DNA from: Gammaproteobacteria bacterium
Lineage (GTDB): Bacteria; Pseudomonadota; Gammaproteobacteria; Steroidobacterales; Steroidobacteraceae
Assembly: GCA_003164785.1 (NCBI GenBank)
Contig: PLUE01000069.1
Coordinates: 1-64,000 of the forward strand
Direction: 5' to 3'
Length of the DNA stretch: 64,000 nucleotides
The position numbers and the translations under genes are program-made. This document shows, one piece after another, positions 34,469-42,391 of this stretch (positions are counted from its first letter, which is position 1; each line of letters starts with the position of its first letter). The notes beneath the pieces are model-generated. The model was not told the DNA's origin. It saw only the letters and a program-made list of their open reading frames with translations, and did no database searches.

Positions 34469-35484
34469 CGGGAGCCGACATGCTGCAGCCAGGCTCGACA
34501 TGGGCGGGTGCCGGGGAGCGGGTACGATTTCTGGTGAGCTCGGACGAGGATCCGCTGGCGGACGACGGGCCCGACGTCGTCCGTAATCTGTGCAGGCAGC
34601 CGAAGAAGATATCGTCCGTGTACGTCTACGATGCCGTGGGTACGGCGGCGTTCGAGGAGCAGTGTCGTACGCCCGAGTATTACCTGCGACGGGCCGAGAC
34701 GCTGCTGTTGAAGGAGCACGCGCGCGACATCGTCGAGCTCAGCGCTTTTCCGTCGATCGTCGAATTGGGAGCCGGCTCCGCGGAGAAGACGCGGATTCTC
34801 ATGGCGCAATACGACGAGCTCGGGTTGCGCTGCGACTATTTTCCGATCGATGTGGATACGGAAACGCTGCGCGGAGCGGCCGTCGATCTGACCGCGATGT
34901 TTCCGCGCCTCGTCGTTCATTGCCTGGGGACGACCTATGAGGCGGCACTGCGGGCGCTGCCGGAAAGGTCGAGTCATCGGTTGTTTCTCTTTCTCGGAGG
35001 AAGCATCGGCAACATGGAGGCGGGAGAGATCGACGCCTTGCTGACGAACCTATTCGCCGCCAGCCGGCGCGGCGACTACCTGCTGCTGGGCGCGGACTTG
35101 GACAAGGATCCCGCCATCATCGACAGGGCCTACAACGACGCCGCCGGGTGGGGCGCCCGTTCCACGCTCAACATGCTGTCCCATCTGAATCGCCGCTTCG
35201 ATGGCGATTTCCGGCTGCATCAATTTCGATACAGGTCAAAGTACGATTTTGCGGCCAGGACTAACCGGGTTCATATCGAGAGCCTCGTGAACCAGCAGGT
35301 CACGCTCGCCCGGTTGAACTTCACGTTCGAACTGCGCGCATCGGAGCTGATCGACGCCGAGGTGATGCTGAAATTCGATCCGCAGGAACTGGACGGCCGT
35401 TTGGATCGATCGGGATTTCAGCCGGTCTGCCGCTGGATAGAGCCGTCGTTGGTGTATGGCTTGTTCCTGTGCCGTCGTCGATGA
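34465..35484 (+). CDS. EgtD-like SAM-dependent methyltransferase (Methyltransf_33)
   Basis: A 339-residue protein of the histidine N-alpha-trimethylase family. The PEYYLRRAETLLLKEHA segment holds the Tyr that binds substrate in EgtD. The SAM motif is SIVELGAGSAEKTRIL, followed by FPIDVDTETL, LFLFLGGSIGNM and LLGADLDKDPAIIDRAYND. The C-terminal region reads IDAEVMLKFDPQEL where EgtD has xHTExSxKF: the Glu is kept but the Ser after it is Met, so an altered amino-acid substrate is possible. No EgtB (sulfoxide synthase) gene is next to it, so ergothioneine synthesis is not supported. ATGA overlaps join it to the HDO gene upstream and to the RAYT-like gene downstream. Confidence 0.82.
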   Translation: MTGADMLQPGSTWAGAGERVRFLVSSDEDPLADDGPDVVRNLCRQPKKISSVYVYDAVGTAAFEEQCRTPEYYLRRAETLLLKEHARDIVELSAFPSIVELGAGSAEKTRILMAQYDELGLRCDYFPIDVDTETLRGAAVDLTAMFPRLVVHCLGTTYEAALRALPERSSHRLFLFLGGSIGNMEAGEIDALLTNLFAASRRGDYLLLGADLDKDPAIIDRAYNDAAGWGARSTLNMLSHLNRRFDGDFRLHQFRYRSKYDFAARTNRVHIESLVNQQVTLARLNFTFELRASELIDAEVMLKFDPQELDGRLDRSGFQPVCRWIEPSLVYGLFLCRRR

Positions 35485-36419
35485 GCGAGAGCGCGACACT
35501 CATCCATTTGATCCTGCGCGGGCGTCGCAGCGCGCCGCTGGTGCGCGACGAGGAGGACTGGCAGGCGCTCGCGGATGCCGCGCGCCGCACGCTGTTCTGG
35601 CGTGGGGGATCGATATGCGGATGCCGCTGCGAGGGCAGCGACATGCACTTTGCGGTGATGCGACGCCATGCCGCCATCGGTGCGATGGCCCGGCATCTGT
35701 CCGGGGTCTATGCGAACCACCTTCGCCGACGCTGGGGATGGACCGGCGGCGCCTTCAATCATTACGCGGCGATGGTCGTGGACGCCGATCTTTATCTGGA
35801 CGATCTGGTGATTTGGCTGCATCGACCGCCGGATTTCTCATCACCGGGGAGCGGTTTGGTGTGGACCGCGGACGACGCGTACACGAAGCCTCATTCCTCG
35901 ACGTGGATTTCCACGCACGACGTGTTGTGCGCACTCGGCGGCGCCGGTACCCTGGCCTATCGGTGGCGTCGGTCGGAGCGTATGGCGCCCGAGCTCGTCG
36001 CCGTTCTGACGCGTGGCGCCTGTCTTCGAAGACGCGGTATCTCGCTCGATGACGGCGCGGCAAATTGCGACGTCGAGCAGATCGTCAGACTCGTCGCGTC
36101 GCATTGCCAGGTTCCCTACGAAGACCTCTGTTCTCCCTCGCGTCGGCGTGCGCTTGGGTTGGCCAAAGCGATCGCCGCCGTTCTATGCGCCCGTCGAGGC
36201 GCGTCGATCGCGGCCGTGGCCCGGCTGTTCAGGCGCAGTCGCTCGACGTTGATCGAGCAGACCGAGCACTACCGCAAGACCCGGCCACATAGGTTCGAGC
36301 ATGCAGAACGTATGCTCGAACCGCCGCTGCATGAGCAGCGAATACACGGCGCCGCGGCAGGGCTGTCCGAATGGGGACGAGCCGGCGTGCGTGATCGCGT
36401 ACCCACGAATCCTCCTTGA
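35481..36419 (+). CDS. Degenerate RAYT-like protein with DnaA-C-like domain
   Basis: A 312-residue protein. Residues 1-120 follow the RAYT layout: ATLIHLILRGRRSAPLVRDEEDWQALADAARRTLFW, then CRCEGSDMHFAVMRR in place of LMPNHVHLLL, HLSGVYANHLRRRWGWTGGAFNHY, and DADLYLDDLVIWLHRPP with the region of the catalytic Tyr. The first His of the HUH motif is replaced by Asp. The region about 200-275 (EQIVRLVASHCQVPYEDLCSPSRRRALGLAKAIAAVL…VARLFRRSRSTLIEQ) is a DnaA-C-like helix-turn-helix. The ATG at 35481 overlaps the EgtD-like stop by four bases, so it belongs to that operon, unusual for a transposase relative; GTG at 35469 is an alternative. Its last 191 bases overlap the convergent gene at 36229-36759. 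Confidence 0.7.
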   Translation: MSESATLIHLILRGRRSAPLVRDEEDWQALADAARRTLFWRGGSICGCRCEGSDMHFAVMRRHAAIGAMARHLSGVYANHLRRRWGWTGGAFNHYAAMVVDADLYLDDLVIWLHRPPDFSSPGSGLVWTADDAYTKPHSSTWISTHDVLCALGGAGTLAYRWRRSERMAPELVAVLTRGACLRRRGISLDDGAANCDVEQIVRLVASHCQVPYEDLCSPSRRRALGLAKAIAAVLCARRGASIAAVARLFRRSRSTLIEQTEHYRKTRPHRFEHAERMLEPPLHEQRIHGAAAGLSEWGRAGVRDRVPTNPP

Positions 36420-36759
36420 CCTTGTCGCGCTCCAGGATCCGCTGCAGCGTCAGTGAGTCCAGCCCATTGATCGATTGTTTCACCATGTCGCGAGCGAGAC
36501 GGGCGATGTCGGGATAGTACGGGCCACTGACCGGGTCGGGTTCGGCCTCCATGGACAATGCCAGACACCCCAGCAGGGAATGGGCTTTGGAGAGGTTGTC
36601 CCGCTCAACCTCGATGGCCTCGTGCAGACCTCGCGGTACGGGTACTCCGTAGGCGTCGTCCCAGGGTGCCGAGCGCGAACGCGGAGACCTGGCGGCATGG
36701 GTGTTTCCAGGTCGCTTCCGGACGTTTCGATGGGGTGAAGAAGCCGTCTGCTTCGCCAT
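36229..36759 (-). CDS. Hypothetical protein
   Basis: A 176-residue frame starting MAKQTASSPHRNVRKRPGN with GAGG seven bases before the ATG. The middle (about 45-125, LHEAIEVERDNLSKAHSLLGCLALSMEAEPDPVSGPYYPDIARLARDMVKQSINGLDSLTLQRIL) has the helical pattern of a short conserved proteobacterial protein of unknown function: a heptad-like helix, a small acidic loop, then a second helix with an Asn-x-Leu-Asp end. The last 50 residues are Ala/Arg-rich and lie inside the 3' end of the convergent RAYT-like gene, so the true C-terminus may have been extended by loss of a stop. No family name can be given. Confidence 0.55.
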   Translation of the reverse strand: MAKQTASSPHRNVRKRPGNTHAARSPRSRSAPWDDAYGVPVPRGLHEAIEVERDNLSKAHSLLGCLALSMEAEPDPVSGPYYPDIARLARDMVKQSINGLDSLTLQRILERDKVKEDSWVRDHARRLVPIRTALPRRRVFAAHAAAVRAYVLHARTYVAGSCGSARSARSTSSDCA

Positions 36760-36884
36760 GGGATACCTCGCTCCGATGTGCCACAAAATTACCATACAGC
36801 ACCGTAGCTGTATATAAAAACAGCGAAATTTCGTCTTTTAATTATCCTTTAATTTCAAATAGTTATGGCGGACGGCGGCGTGAT

Positions 36885-36934
36885 TTGGCGCCGCGGCGAG
36901 GCGGCCCCGTATACTGGCGCGAGCTTTTAAAAGG
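36885..36934 (+). promoter_or_regulatory. Possible promoter and ribosome binding site of hemH
   Basis: TATACT at 36910-36915 is a good -10 element. A weak TTGGCG at 36885-36890 lies 19 bases upstream. AAGGA at 36930-36934 is the ribosome binding site, nine bases before the ATG at 36944. Confidence 0.4.
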
Positions 36935-36943
36935 ATTTGGTCA

Positions 36944-37966
36944 ATGCCCCATTATCGCGCCGTGGCGCAAGCTGCGGCGACGCCCGAACGGATCGGCGTG
37001 CTGGTCGTCAATCTCGGAACGCCTGACTCGCCTTCTTACTTTGCCGTGCAACGCTACCTGCGCGAATTCCTGGGCGACCGGCGTGTCATCGACACCTCGC
37101 GGTTCATCTGGCTGCCGCTGTTGTACGGCGTCATCCTGCCGTTCCGTCCCCTACGCACGGTGCGCAACTACCGCAAGATTTGGATGCCTGGCGGGTCGCC
37201 GCTGGCGGTTTATTCAAAGCGTCTGGCGGCAAAAATCGGCACCGTCTTGCAGGCGCGCCTCGGCGGCGACGTGCGTGTGGCGCTCGCCATGACGTATGGC
37301 AATCCGAGCATCGCCAGCGCGATCCGCGAGCTGGCCGAACAGAACGTCAAAAAACTTCTCGTGCTGCCGCTGTATCCGCAGTATTGTTCATCGACCACGG
37401 GTTCCGTGTTCGACCGAACGACCCGGGTGTTGCAGCGCTGGCGCTGGTTGCCGGAAACGCGGTTCGTCAACGACTACTACGATGATCCTGGATATATAGA
37501 GGAACTCGCCGCGAGCATCGAGCGGCATTGGACGGCGGTCGGGGAGCGCTCGCATCTGCTGTTCTCCTATCACGGCATTCCGGCGGTCTACGTCAAGGAA
37601 GGCGATCCCTATCAGCAGCAGGCGGAGACCACGACCCGGCTGGTCGTGGCGCGTCTGGGGTTGGCTACGGATGACTGGTCGCATTGCTATCAGTCCCGAT
37701 TCGGCTCCGTGGTCTGGCTGCAGCCCTACACGGAGGACACGCTCGAGGCGCTGGCCAAGCGGGGACTGCGCAAGCTGACCGTCGTCTCACCGTCATTCGC
37801 CGTCGATTGTCTGGAGACGCTCGAAGAAGTGGCGATCGAATACCGCGACAAGTTTCTCGCGCTTGGCGGCGAGAAACTGGCGTTGGTGCCCGCGTTGAAC
37901 GACGACGACCAGCACGCCGAGGTGCTGGCGTCGATCGTTCAACGGCAGATCGCCGGCTGGCCCTGA
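36944..37966 (+). CDS. hemH: Ferrochelatase
   Basis: A 340-residue enzyme that inserts Fe(II) into protoporphyrin IX, the last step of heme synthesis. Family motifs are GVLVVNLGTPDSP at the N-terminus, YRKIWMPGGSPLAVYS, ALAMTYGNPSI, LLVLPLYPQYCSSTTGSV, LLFSYHGIP with the catalytic His, YQSRFGSVVWLQPYT and the Glu-containing SPSFAVDCLETLEEVAIE. Length fits the bacterial form without the C-terminal extension and no Fe-S cluster Cys set is seen. AAGGA nine bases before the ATG supports the start. The gene is monocistronic here and ends ten bases from the convergent NAD(P)-binding protein gene. Confidence 0.96.
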   Translation: MPHYRAVAQAAATPERIGVLVVNLGTPDSPSYFAVQRYLREFLGDRRVIDTSRFIWLPLLYGVILPFRPLRTVRNYRKIWMPGGSPLAVYSKRLAAKIGTVLQARLGGDVRVALAMTYGNPSIASAIRELAEQNVKKLLVLPLYPQYCSSTTGSVFDRTTRVLQRWRWLPETRFVNDYYDDPGYIEELAASIERHWTAVGERSHLLFSYHGIPAVYVKEGDPYQQQAETTTRLVVARLGLATDDWSHCYQSRFGSVVWLQPYTEDTLEALAKRGLRKLTVVSPSFAVDCLETLEEVAIEYRDKFLALGGEKLALVPALNDDDQHAEVLASIVQRQIAGWP

Positions 37967-37976
37967 GCCCGAGCGC

Positions 37977-38588
37977 TCAGTACCCGATCGTGAAGCGCGC
38001 GCGGATGTGCTGCGGCTTTTCCAATTCGTCGACCAGCGCGATGGCGTAGTCGTCGTAGGAAATGGAGCTCTTGCCGTCCGCGTCGGTGACGAGCTGCTCG
38101 CCGCCGAGACGGAATTTGCCGGTGCGCTCGCCGGGGCCGATGAGGGCGGCCGGCGAAAAGTAGGTCCAGTCGAGGTCCGTGTTCGCACGCAGCAGCTTCA
38201 GAAGTGCGGCTCCCTCGTTGATGGCGGGCATCCATTCGGCCGGGATCTTGCCCGAGTCCTTGAGCAGCTTCCCGGGTGCGATTTCCAGGGACCCTGCGCC
38301 ACCCACCGCGATATAGCGTTTGACGCCGGATTGGATGACGGCGTCCAGCAGTTGGTGAGACGTGCCGGGCACGAAGGTCGCCGAACTGATGATGGCGTCA
38401 TGGCCGCGGAGCAGCGGCGCCAATGCCTCCGGCGAGGTGATGTCGCCACGGGCGGTCGTGACGCGGTCGTGGGGCGGGGTGGCCTCGGGATGCCGCGAAA
38501 TGGCCGTGACGCTGTGCCCCCGGCGCAGCAACTCCTCTCGAATCTTGCTGCCGACTTTGCCGGACGAGCCGATATGCGCGATCTTCAT
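37977..38588 (-). CDS. NAD(P)-binding protein of the NmrA/atypical SDR family
   Basis: A 203-residue atypical short-chain dehydrogenase with one Rossmann domain. MKIAHIGSSGKVGSKIREELLRRGHSVTAISR holds the GxxGxxG nucleotide-binding motif (GSSGKVG), followed by ARGDITSPEALAPLLRGHDAIISS, VKRYIAVGGAGSLEI and TDLDWTYFSPAALIGPGERTGKFRLGG. This matches YwnB/BVR-B-like proteins, where the YxxxK catalytic pair of classical SDRs is missing. It may reduce quinones or flavins or act as a redox sensor; the role is unknown. AAGGAGAGAGG precedes the ATG. It converges on hemH. Confidence 0.85.
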   Translation of the reverse strand: MKIAHIGSSGKVGSKIREELLRRGHSVTAISRHPEATPPHDRVTTARGDITSPEALAPLLRGHDAIISSATFVPGTSHQLLDAVIQSGVKRYIAVGGAGSLEIAPGKLLKDSGKIPAEWMPAINEGAALLKLLRANTDLDWTYFSPAALIGPGERTGKFRLGGEQLVTDADGKSSISYDDYAIALVDELEKPQHIRARFTIGY

Positions 38589-38727
38589 GACCTCTCTCCT
38601 TGGATTTTATAGAGCGGGCGAAGTTAGCACGCCCTTCGGGCGACGAATATCACCACAGTGCAATGCTTGAATTGGGCTATTCTCGCGTCGTCAAATCTGC
38701 CGTCGTGCGGCCGATGGGGGATGGGTC

Positions 38728-39825
38728 TTGCTCGCCGCTGTATCGTTATGCATCTGGATCTACTTGTTTTTCGCGCACGGCCGGTTCTGGTCGTCCAAGC
38801 CTGAATTGGTGCCGGCGGTGCCCACCGAGGCACCGGACGTCGACATCGTGGTGCCGGCGCGTGATGAGGCCGAGACCATCGGCCGCGTGATCGCCTCCTT
38901 GTTGGCGCAGGACTATCCCGGTCAATTCCACGTGATCCTGGTGGACGACAATTCCACCGACGGCACCGCCGACCTGGCAGGAACGGCGCCCAACCTGCGG
39001 GTGCTGTCGGGCCAGCCGAAGCCGGACGGTTGGTCGGGAAAGCTCTGGGCACTCGCACAGGGCGTGGCCGCGAGCCGGGCGCCGGTTCTCCTGTTTGCCG
39101 ATGCGGACATCGTGCACGACCCCCGCCATCTGTCCACGCTGGTTGCGCGTCTGAATCAGCCGCGCATCGACATGGTGAGCGAAATGGTGCGGCTCAATTG
39201 TACGAGCCCGGCCGAGCGCGCGCTCGTTCCCGCGTTCGTGTACTTCTTTCAGATGCTGTATCCGTTCGCACGAGTCAATGCGCGAACGTCCCGGGTGGCG
39301 GCGGCCGCCGGTGGTACGGTGCTGATCCGTCGCGCGGCGTTGGAGCGAATCGGCGGCATCGCATCCATCAAGGGGGCGCTCATCGACGATGTGACCTTGG
39401 CCCAGGCCGTGAAGCGCGGTGGGACGACGTATCTGGGCCATTCGCGGCTGGCGACCTCGATCCGTCCGTATCCGCACGTCATCGACATCTGGCGAATGAT
39501 TTCGCGCACGGCGTTCACTCAGCTGCGCTATTCCGCGACGCTGCTGGTGCTCACATTGGCCGGATTGGCGCTGGTTTGGTGGGTGCCCATCGGCACCGCG
39601 CTGCTGGGTCATGGTTGGTCGCAGGTGTGCGGCGGCGTCGCGTATGCCCTGGGGGCCGTCAGCTACCTGCCGATCTTGCGCCGGTACCAACGCAGTCCTT
39701 GGTGGTCGCTGACGTTGCCGCTCATCGCCTTGGTCTACATGGCGGCGACCGTGGACTCGGCGCTGATGCATTGGCGCGGCACCGGGGCGCGCTGGAAGAA
39801 TCGCGACTACAAAGACCCGGCTTAG
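38728..39825 (+). CDS. hpnB: Glycosyltransferase family 2, HpnB-like
   Basis: A 365-residue membrane-bound glycosyltransferase. One N-terminal membrane segment (LAAVSLCIWIYLFFAHG) is followed by the GT2 domain: VDIVVPARDEAETIGRVIASLLAQDYPGQFHVILVDDNSTDGTAD, FADADIVHDPRHL (DxD metal site), GTVLIRRAALERIGGI, and GALIDDVTLAQAVKRGG (acid base and acceptor region). Two or three membrane helices lie at the C-terminus, ending WKNRDYKDPA. This layout matches HpnB, the hopene-associated glycosyltransferase, though no hopanoid genes are in the window. Start is a TTG at 38728 with a G-rich sequence before it; this is the least certain part. Confidence 0.8.
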   Translation: MLAAVSLCIWIYLFFAHGRFWSSKPELVPAVPTEAPDVDIVVPARDEAETIGRVIASLLAQDYPGQFHVILVDDNSTDGTADLAGTAPNLRVLSGQPKPDGWSGKLWALAQGVAASRAPVLLFADADIVHDPRHLSTLVARLNQPRIDMVSEMVRLNCTSPAERALVPAFVYFFQMLYPFARVNARTSRVAAAAGGTVLIRRAALERIGGIASIKGALIDDVTLAQAVKRGGTTYLGHSRLATSIRPYPHVIDIWRMISRTAFTQLRYSATLLVLTLAGLALVWWVPIGTALLGHGWSQVCGGVAYALGAVSYLPILRRYQRSPWWSLTLPLIALVYMAATVDSALMHWRGTGARWKNRDYKDPA

Positions 39826-39829
39826 GGCG

Positions 39830-39988
39830 CCCGGCCGAGCCCACCGCGGCGAGGGCGTCGGCGGACGCGGGGCCGCCGGCGTCGCGTCCCACCGCCTCGC
39901 GCAGGGCCGCATCGGTCGTGAACAGGTTGTAGCCGGTGAGCGGCGGCGTCGGGTTGAGCAGCTCCTCAGTGGTTTGCGCAGGGTTCAT
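39830..39988 (-). pseudogene. Relic of an AidB-like acyl-CoA dehydrogenase N-terminus
   Basis: From the ATG at 39988 the minus-strand frame reads MNPAQTTEELLNPTPPLTGYNLFTTDAALREAVGRD followed by an Ala/Gly/Asp-rich stretch. This is the start of AidB-type proteins (…NQPPPLxxYNLFxxDxALREAV). After about 50 codons the similarity ends, near the stop of hpnB, and nothing more of a 540-residue enzyme exists. I read it as the 5' fragment of a deleted alkylation-response gene. Confidence 0.55.
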
Positions 39989-40011
39989 GGGCTGTGCTAG
40001 ATTCCCCTTCG

Positions 40012-40095
40012 ATGTACTCTTCGGCACACAAGCTTTCTTCCGCCCCGCGCAGCACGCTGCGCATGGGGTCGCTTGTTCTGCTGCTGCGCCGCTAG
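40012..40095 (+). CDS. leuL: Probable leucine leader peptide (attenuator) of leuA
   Basis: A 27-residue open frame 115 bases before leuA: it begins MYSSAHKLSSAPR and ends MGSLVLLLRR, with Leu-Val-Leu-Leu-Leu just before the stop. Clustered Leu codons in a short peptide upstream of leuA are the hallmark of transcription attenuation by charged tRNA-Leu. A perfect hairpin (TGCGCC, loop of four, GGCGCA; 40085-40100) overlaps the stop codon and could act as the first stem. A later GGCGC/GCGCC pair could form a competing stem. No T-run is visible, so the terminator itself is not proven. Either the whole frame or the inner ATG (nine codons before the stop) may be translated. Confidence 0.55.
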   Translation: MYSSAHKLSSAPRSTLRMGSLVLLLRR

Positions 40096-40210
40096 GCGCA
40101 CCCTACTCGCGCTATCGGTCGGCGCTTACAAGACCGGAATATTCCCTCAACGCGCCTTCGACATGAAGGAAGCTTAAATTCTGGCACCTGAGTTCCGAGC
40201 GAGAAAAAAC

Positions 40211-41908
40211 ATGTTGCGTAATCCGTCCACCAAATACCAGTCCTTCCAGCGCATCGACATTGCGGATCGAACCTGGCCGAGCCAGGTCATCACACAGCCG
40301 CCCCTCTGGTGCAGCGTGGATCTGCGCGATGGAAACCAAGCGTTGATCGAGCCCATGGACGCCGCGCGCAAGCGGCGCATGTTCGACATGCTGGTCAAGA
40401 TCGGCTTCAAGGAAATCGAGGTCGGGTTCCCAGCCGCGTCGCAGACGGACTTCGATTTCGTGAGGGAAATCATCGAGCAAGGACTCATTCCTGACGACGT
40501 CACCATCCAGGTGCTGACCCAGGCGAGGCCCGAGCTCATCGCGCGCACCTATGAGTCGCTCAAAGGGGCCCGCCGCGCCATCGTCCACGTCTATAATTCG
40601 ACCTCCATTGCCCAGCGGCGCGTGGTCTTCCGGACCGACCGCGCCGGCATCGTCGATATCGCGGTGCGCGGGGCGACGTCGGTACGCGAGCATGCGGAGC
40701 GTGATCGCAATACGGAATGGATATTCCAGTACAGCCCCGAGAGCTTCACGGGCACCGAGCTGGACTTCGCGGTGGAGATCTGCGACGCGGTCAACGCGGT
40801 TTGGGAGCCGACCCCGGCCCACAAGTCCATCTTGAATCTGCCGGCGACGGTGGAAATGGCGACGCCCAACGTTTTCGCCGATCAGATCGAATGGTTCCTG
40901 CGACACGTCGCCCATCGCGATTCGCTCGTGTTGAGTGTCCACCCCCACAATGACCGCGGCACCGGCGTGGCGGCGGCGGAACTGGCGGTGATGGCGGGAG
41001 CCGAGCGCGTGGAAGGCACCTTGTTCGGCAACGGCGAGCGCACGGGGAATGTCGACATTGTAACACTTGCCTTGAACTTGTATACGCAAGGCATTGATCC
41101 TAAATTAGATTTCTCGAACATAAACGAGGCGGCGCGCTGCGCAGAAGCCTGCAACCAGTTGCCGATCCATCCCCGCCATCCCTACGTGGGGGATTTGGTG
41201 TTCACGGCATTTTCGGGCTCCCACCAGGATGCCATCAAGAAGGGTCTTGCGGCGCGCGCCGACGCGGATCTCTGGGACGTGCCGTATCTGCCCGTGGATC
41301 CCTCCGACCTCGGGCGTTCCTATGACTCGATCATTCGGGTGAACAGCCAATCGGGCAAGGGCGGGGTCGCGTACCTGCTCGAGCGCGACTATCAACTCGT
41401 CATGCCGCGCCGCCTGCAGATCGAATTCAGCCAGGTTGTACAAGCCGCGGCTGATATCACGGGCAAGGAATTGAGTTCCCAGGAATTATGGGACCTGTTT
41501 TCCCAAGAGTACCTGGTCCCCAAGGCGCCGTTCGTGTATCGCTCGCACCAGCTGGCGGCGTCCACCGACGGGGCGGATACGGAGCGTCTGGCGCTCCAAG
41601 TGGAGCGCGAAGGGCGCCTCGAGACCTGGCACGGGCAGGGGTCGGGTCCCATCGATGCCATGGTCAAGGCCATCGGGTTGCCGTTCGATGTGCTGTCGTA
41701 CGAAGAGCACTCCCGGGGCGAGGGCAGCGGCGCCAAGGCGGTGTCGTATATCGAGATCACGACGCGCTCGCGTAAAACCCTGTTCGGCGCGGGTATGCAT
41801 AGCAACATCATCACCGCGTCGTTGCTCGCCATCCTCTCCGCCGTCAACCGCGCCGTGGCGCTCGGGGCGCTCCCGGCGCGCGGCGACGCAGCGTTAACGG
41901 GGACTTAA
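40211..41908 (+). CDS. leuA: 2-isopropylmalate synthase
   Basis: A 565-residue enzyme that condenses acetyl-CoA and 2-oxoisovalerate, the first step of leucine synthesis. The long form (like the yeast and actinobacterial enzymes) is shown by the start LRNPSTKYQSFQRIDIADRTWPSQ. The TIM barrel has WCSVDLRDGNQALIEPMDAARKRRMFDMLVKIGFKEIEVGFPAAS, SVHPHNDRGTGVAAAELA (metal His) and EGTLFGNGERTGNVDIV. The C-terminal regulatory domain follows (residues 435 on, GQGSGPIDAMVKAIGLPF…GAGMHSNIITASLLAILSAVNRA) for leucine feedback. It is preceded by a probable leader peptide and stands alone, without other leu genes in the window. Confidence 0.96.
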   Translation: MLRNPSTKYQSFQRIDIADRTWPSQVITQPPLWCSVDLRDGNQALIEPMDAARKRRMFDMLVKIGFKEIEVGFPAASQTDFDFVREIIEQGLIPDDVTIQVLTQARPELIARTYESLKGARRAIVHVYNSTSIAQRRVVFRTDRAGIVDIAVRGATSVREHAERDRNTEWIFQYSPESFTGTELDFAVEICDAVNAVWEPTPAHKSILNLPATVEMATPNVFADQIEWFLRHVAHRDSLVLSVHPHNDRGTGVAAAELAVMAGAERVEGTLFGNGERTGNVDIVTLALNLYTQGIDPKLDFSNINEAARCAEACNQLPIHPRHPYVGDLVFTAFSGSHQDAIKKGLAARADADLWDVPYLPVDPSDLGRSYDSIIRVNSQSGKGGVAYLLERDYQLVMPRRLQIEFSQVVQAAADITGKELSSQELWDLFSQEYLVPKAPFVYRSHQLAASTDGADTERLALQVEREGRLETWHGQGSGPIDAMVKAIGLPFDVLSYEEHSRGEGSGAKAVSYIEITTRSRKTLFGAGMHSNIITASLLAILSAVNRAVALGALPARGDAALTGT

Positions 41909-42135
41909 CAATCCGGGGAATTCGGGTGGGGGTTCGGGCGCGGCGCCGTAGTTAATTGAATGCAAAGGACTTTATTTTAGAACCCTTGAAATCGTCGGTC
42001 CGCGCCCCGACTCCCCCTGCTGCTGGACGAGAGAATATCGTCGTGCTAGTTGAATGCCGGACAGAATCGGCTATAGTGCGCAGCTTCATGGATTGGGCTA
42101 ATAGATCCTATTGATTTCAGGGGCTTTTCTCGACA

Positions 42136-42357
42136 ATGAGCGAACGCGTAGACGAACATTTTGATATCGACGATGAGTTTCTAGGCGAAGCCGAAGAATC
42201 CCATGACTTCGATCCTCTGATAGAACGCGCCGAGCGTCGGCCCAAAGCGGCGGCTGCCGGAAAAAAGGGTAGCAAGGCTGCGTGGAGCCGCGTCGAGGAC
42301 GTGCTCGCCGAGCGGCAGCTCGAAAAAGAACTGAAAGAAATCTTCGAAGACGATTGA
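42136..42357 (+). CDS. Small acidic hypothetical protein
   Basis: A 73-residue protein with an acidic N-terminal half (MSERVDEHFDIDDEFLGEAEESHDFDPLIERAER), a short Lys/Ala-rich linker and a charged C-terminal helix (WSRVEDVLAERQLEKELKEIFEDD). The C-terminal helix resembles that of small gammaproteobacterial proteins such as the PA3496 family, but the match is not strong enough for a name. Codon use is coding-like and it fits the space before the lysC-lysA fusion, 34 bases from that gene. It is likely cytosolic. No function can be assigned. Confidence 0.65.
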   Translation: MSERVDEHFDIDDEFLGEAEESHDFDPLIERAERRPKAAAAGKKGSKAAWSRVEDVLAERQLEKELKEIFEDD

Positions 42358-42391
42358 TTGTTTGGGCGGGGCGTACTCGCCCTCACCCGAC

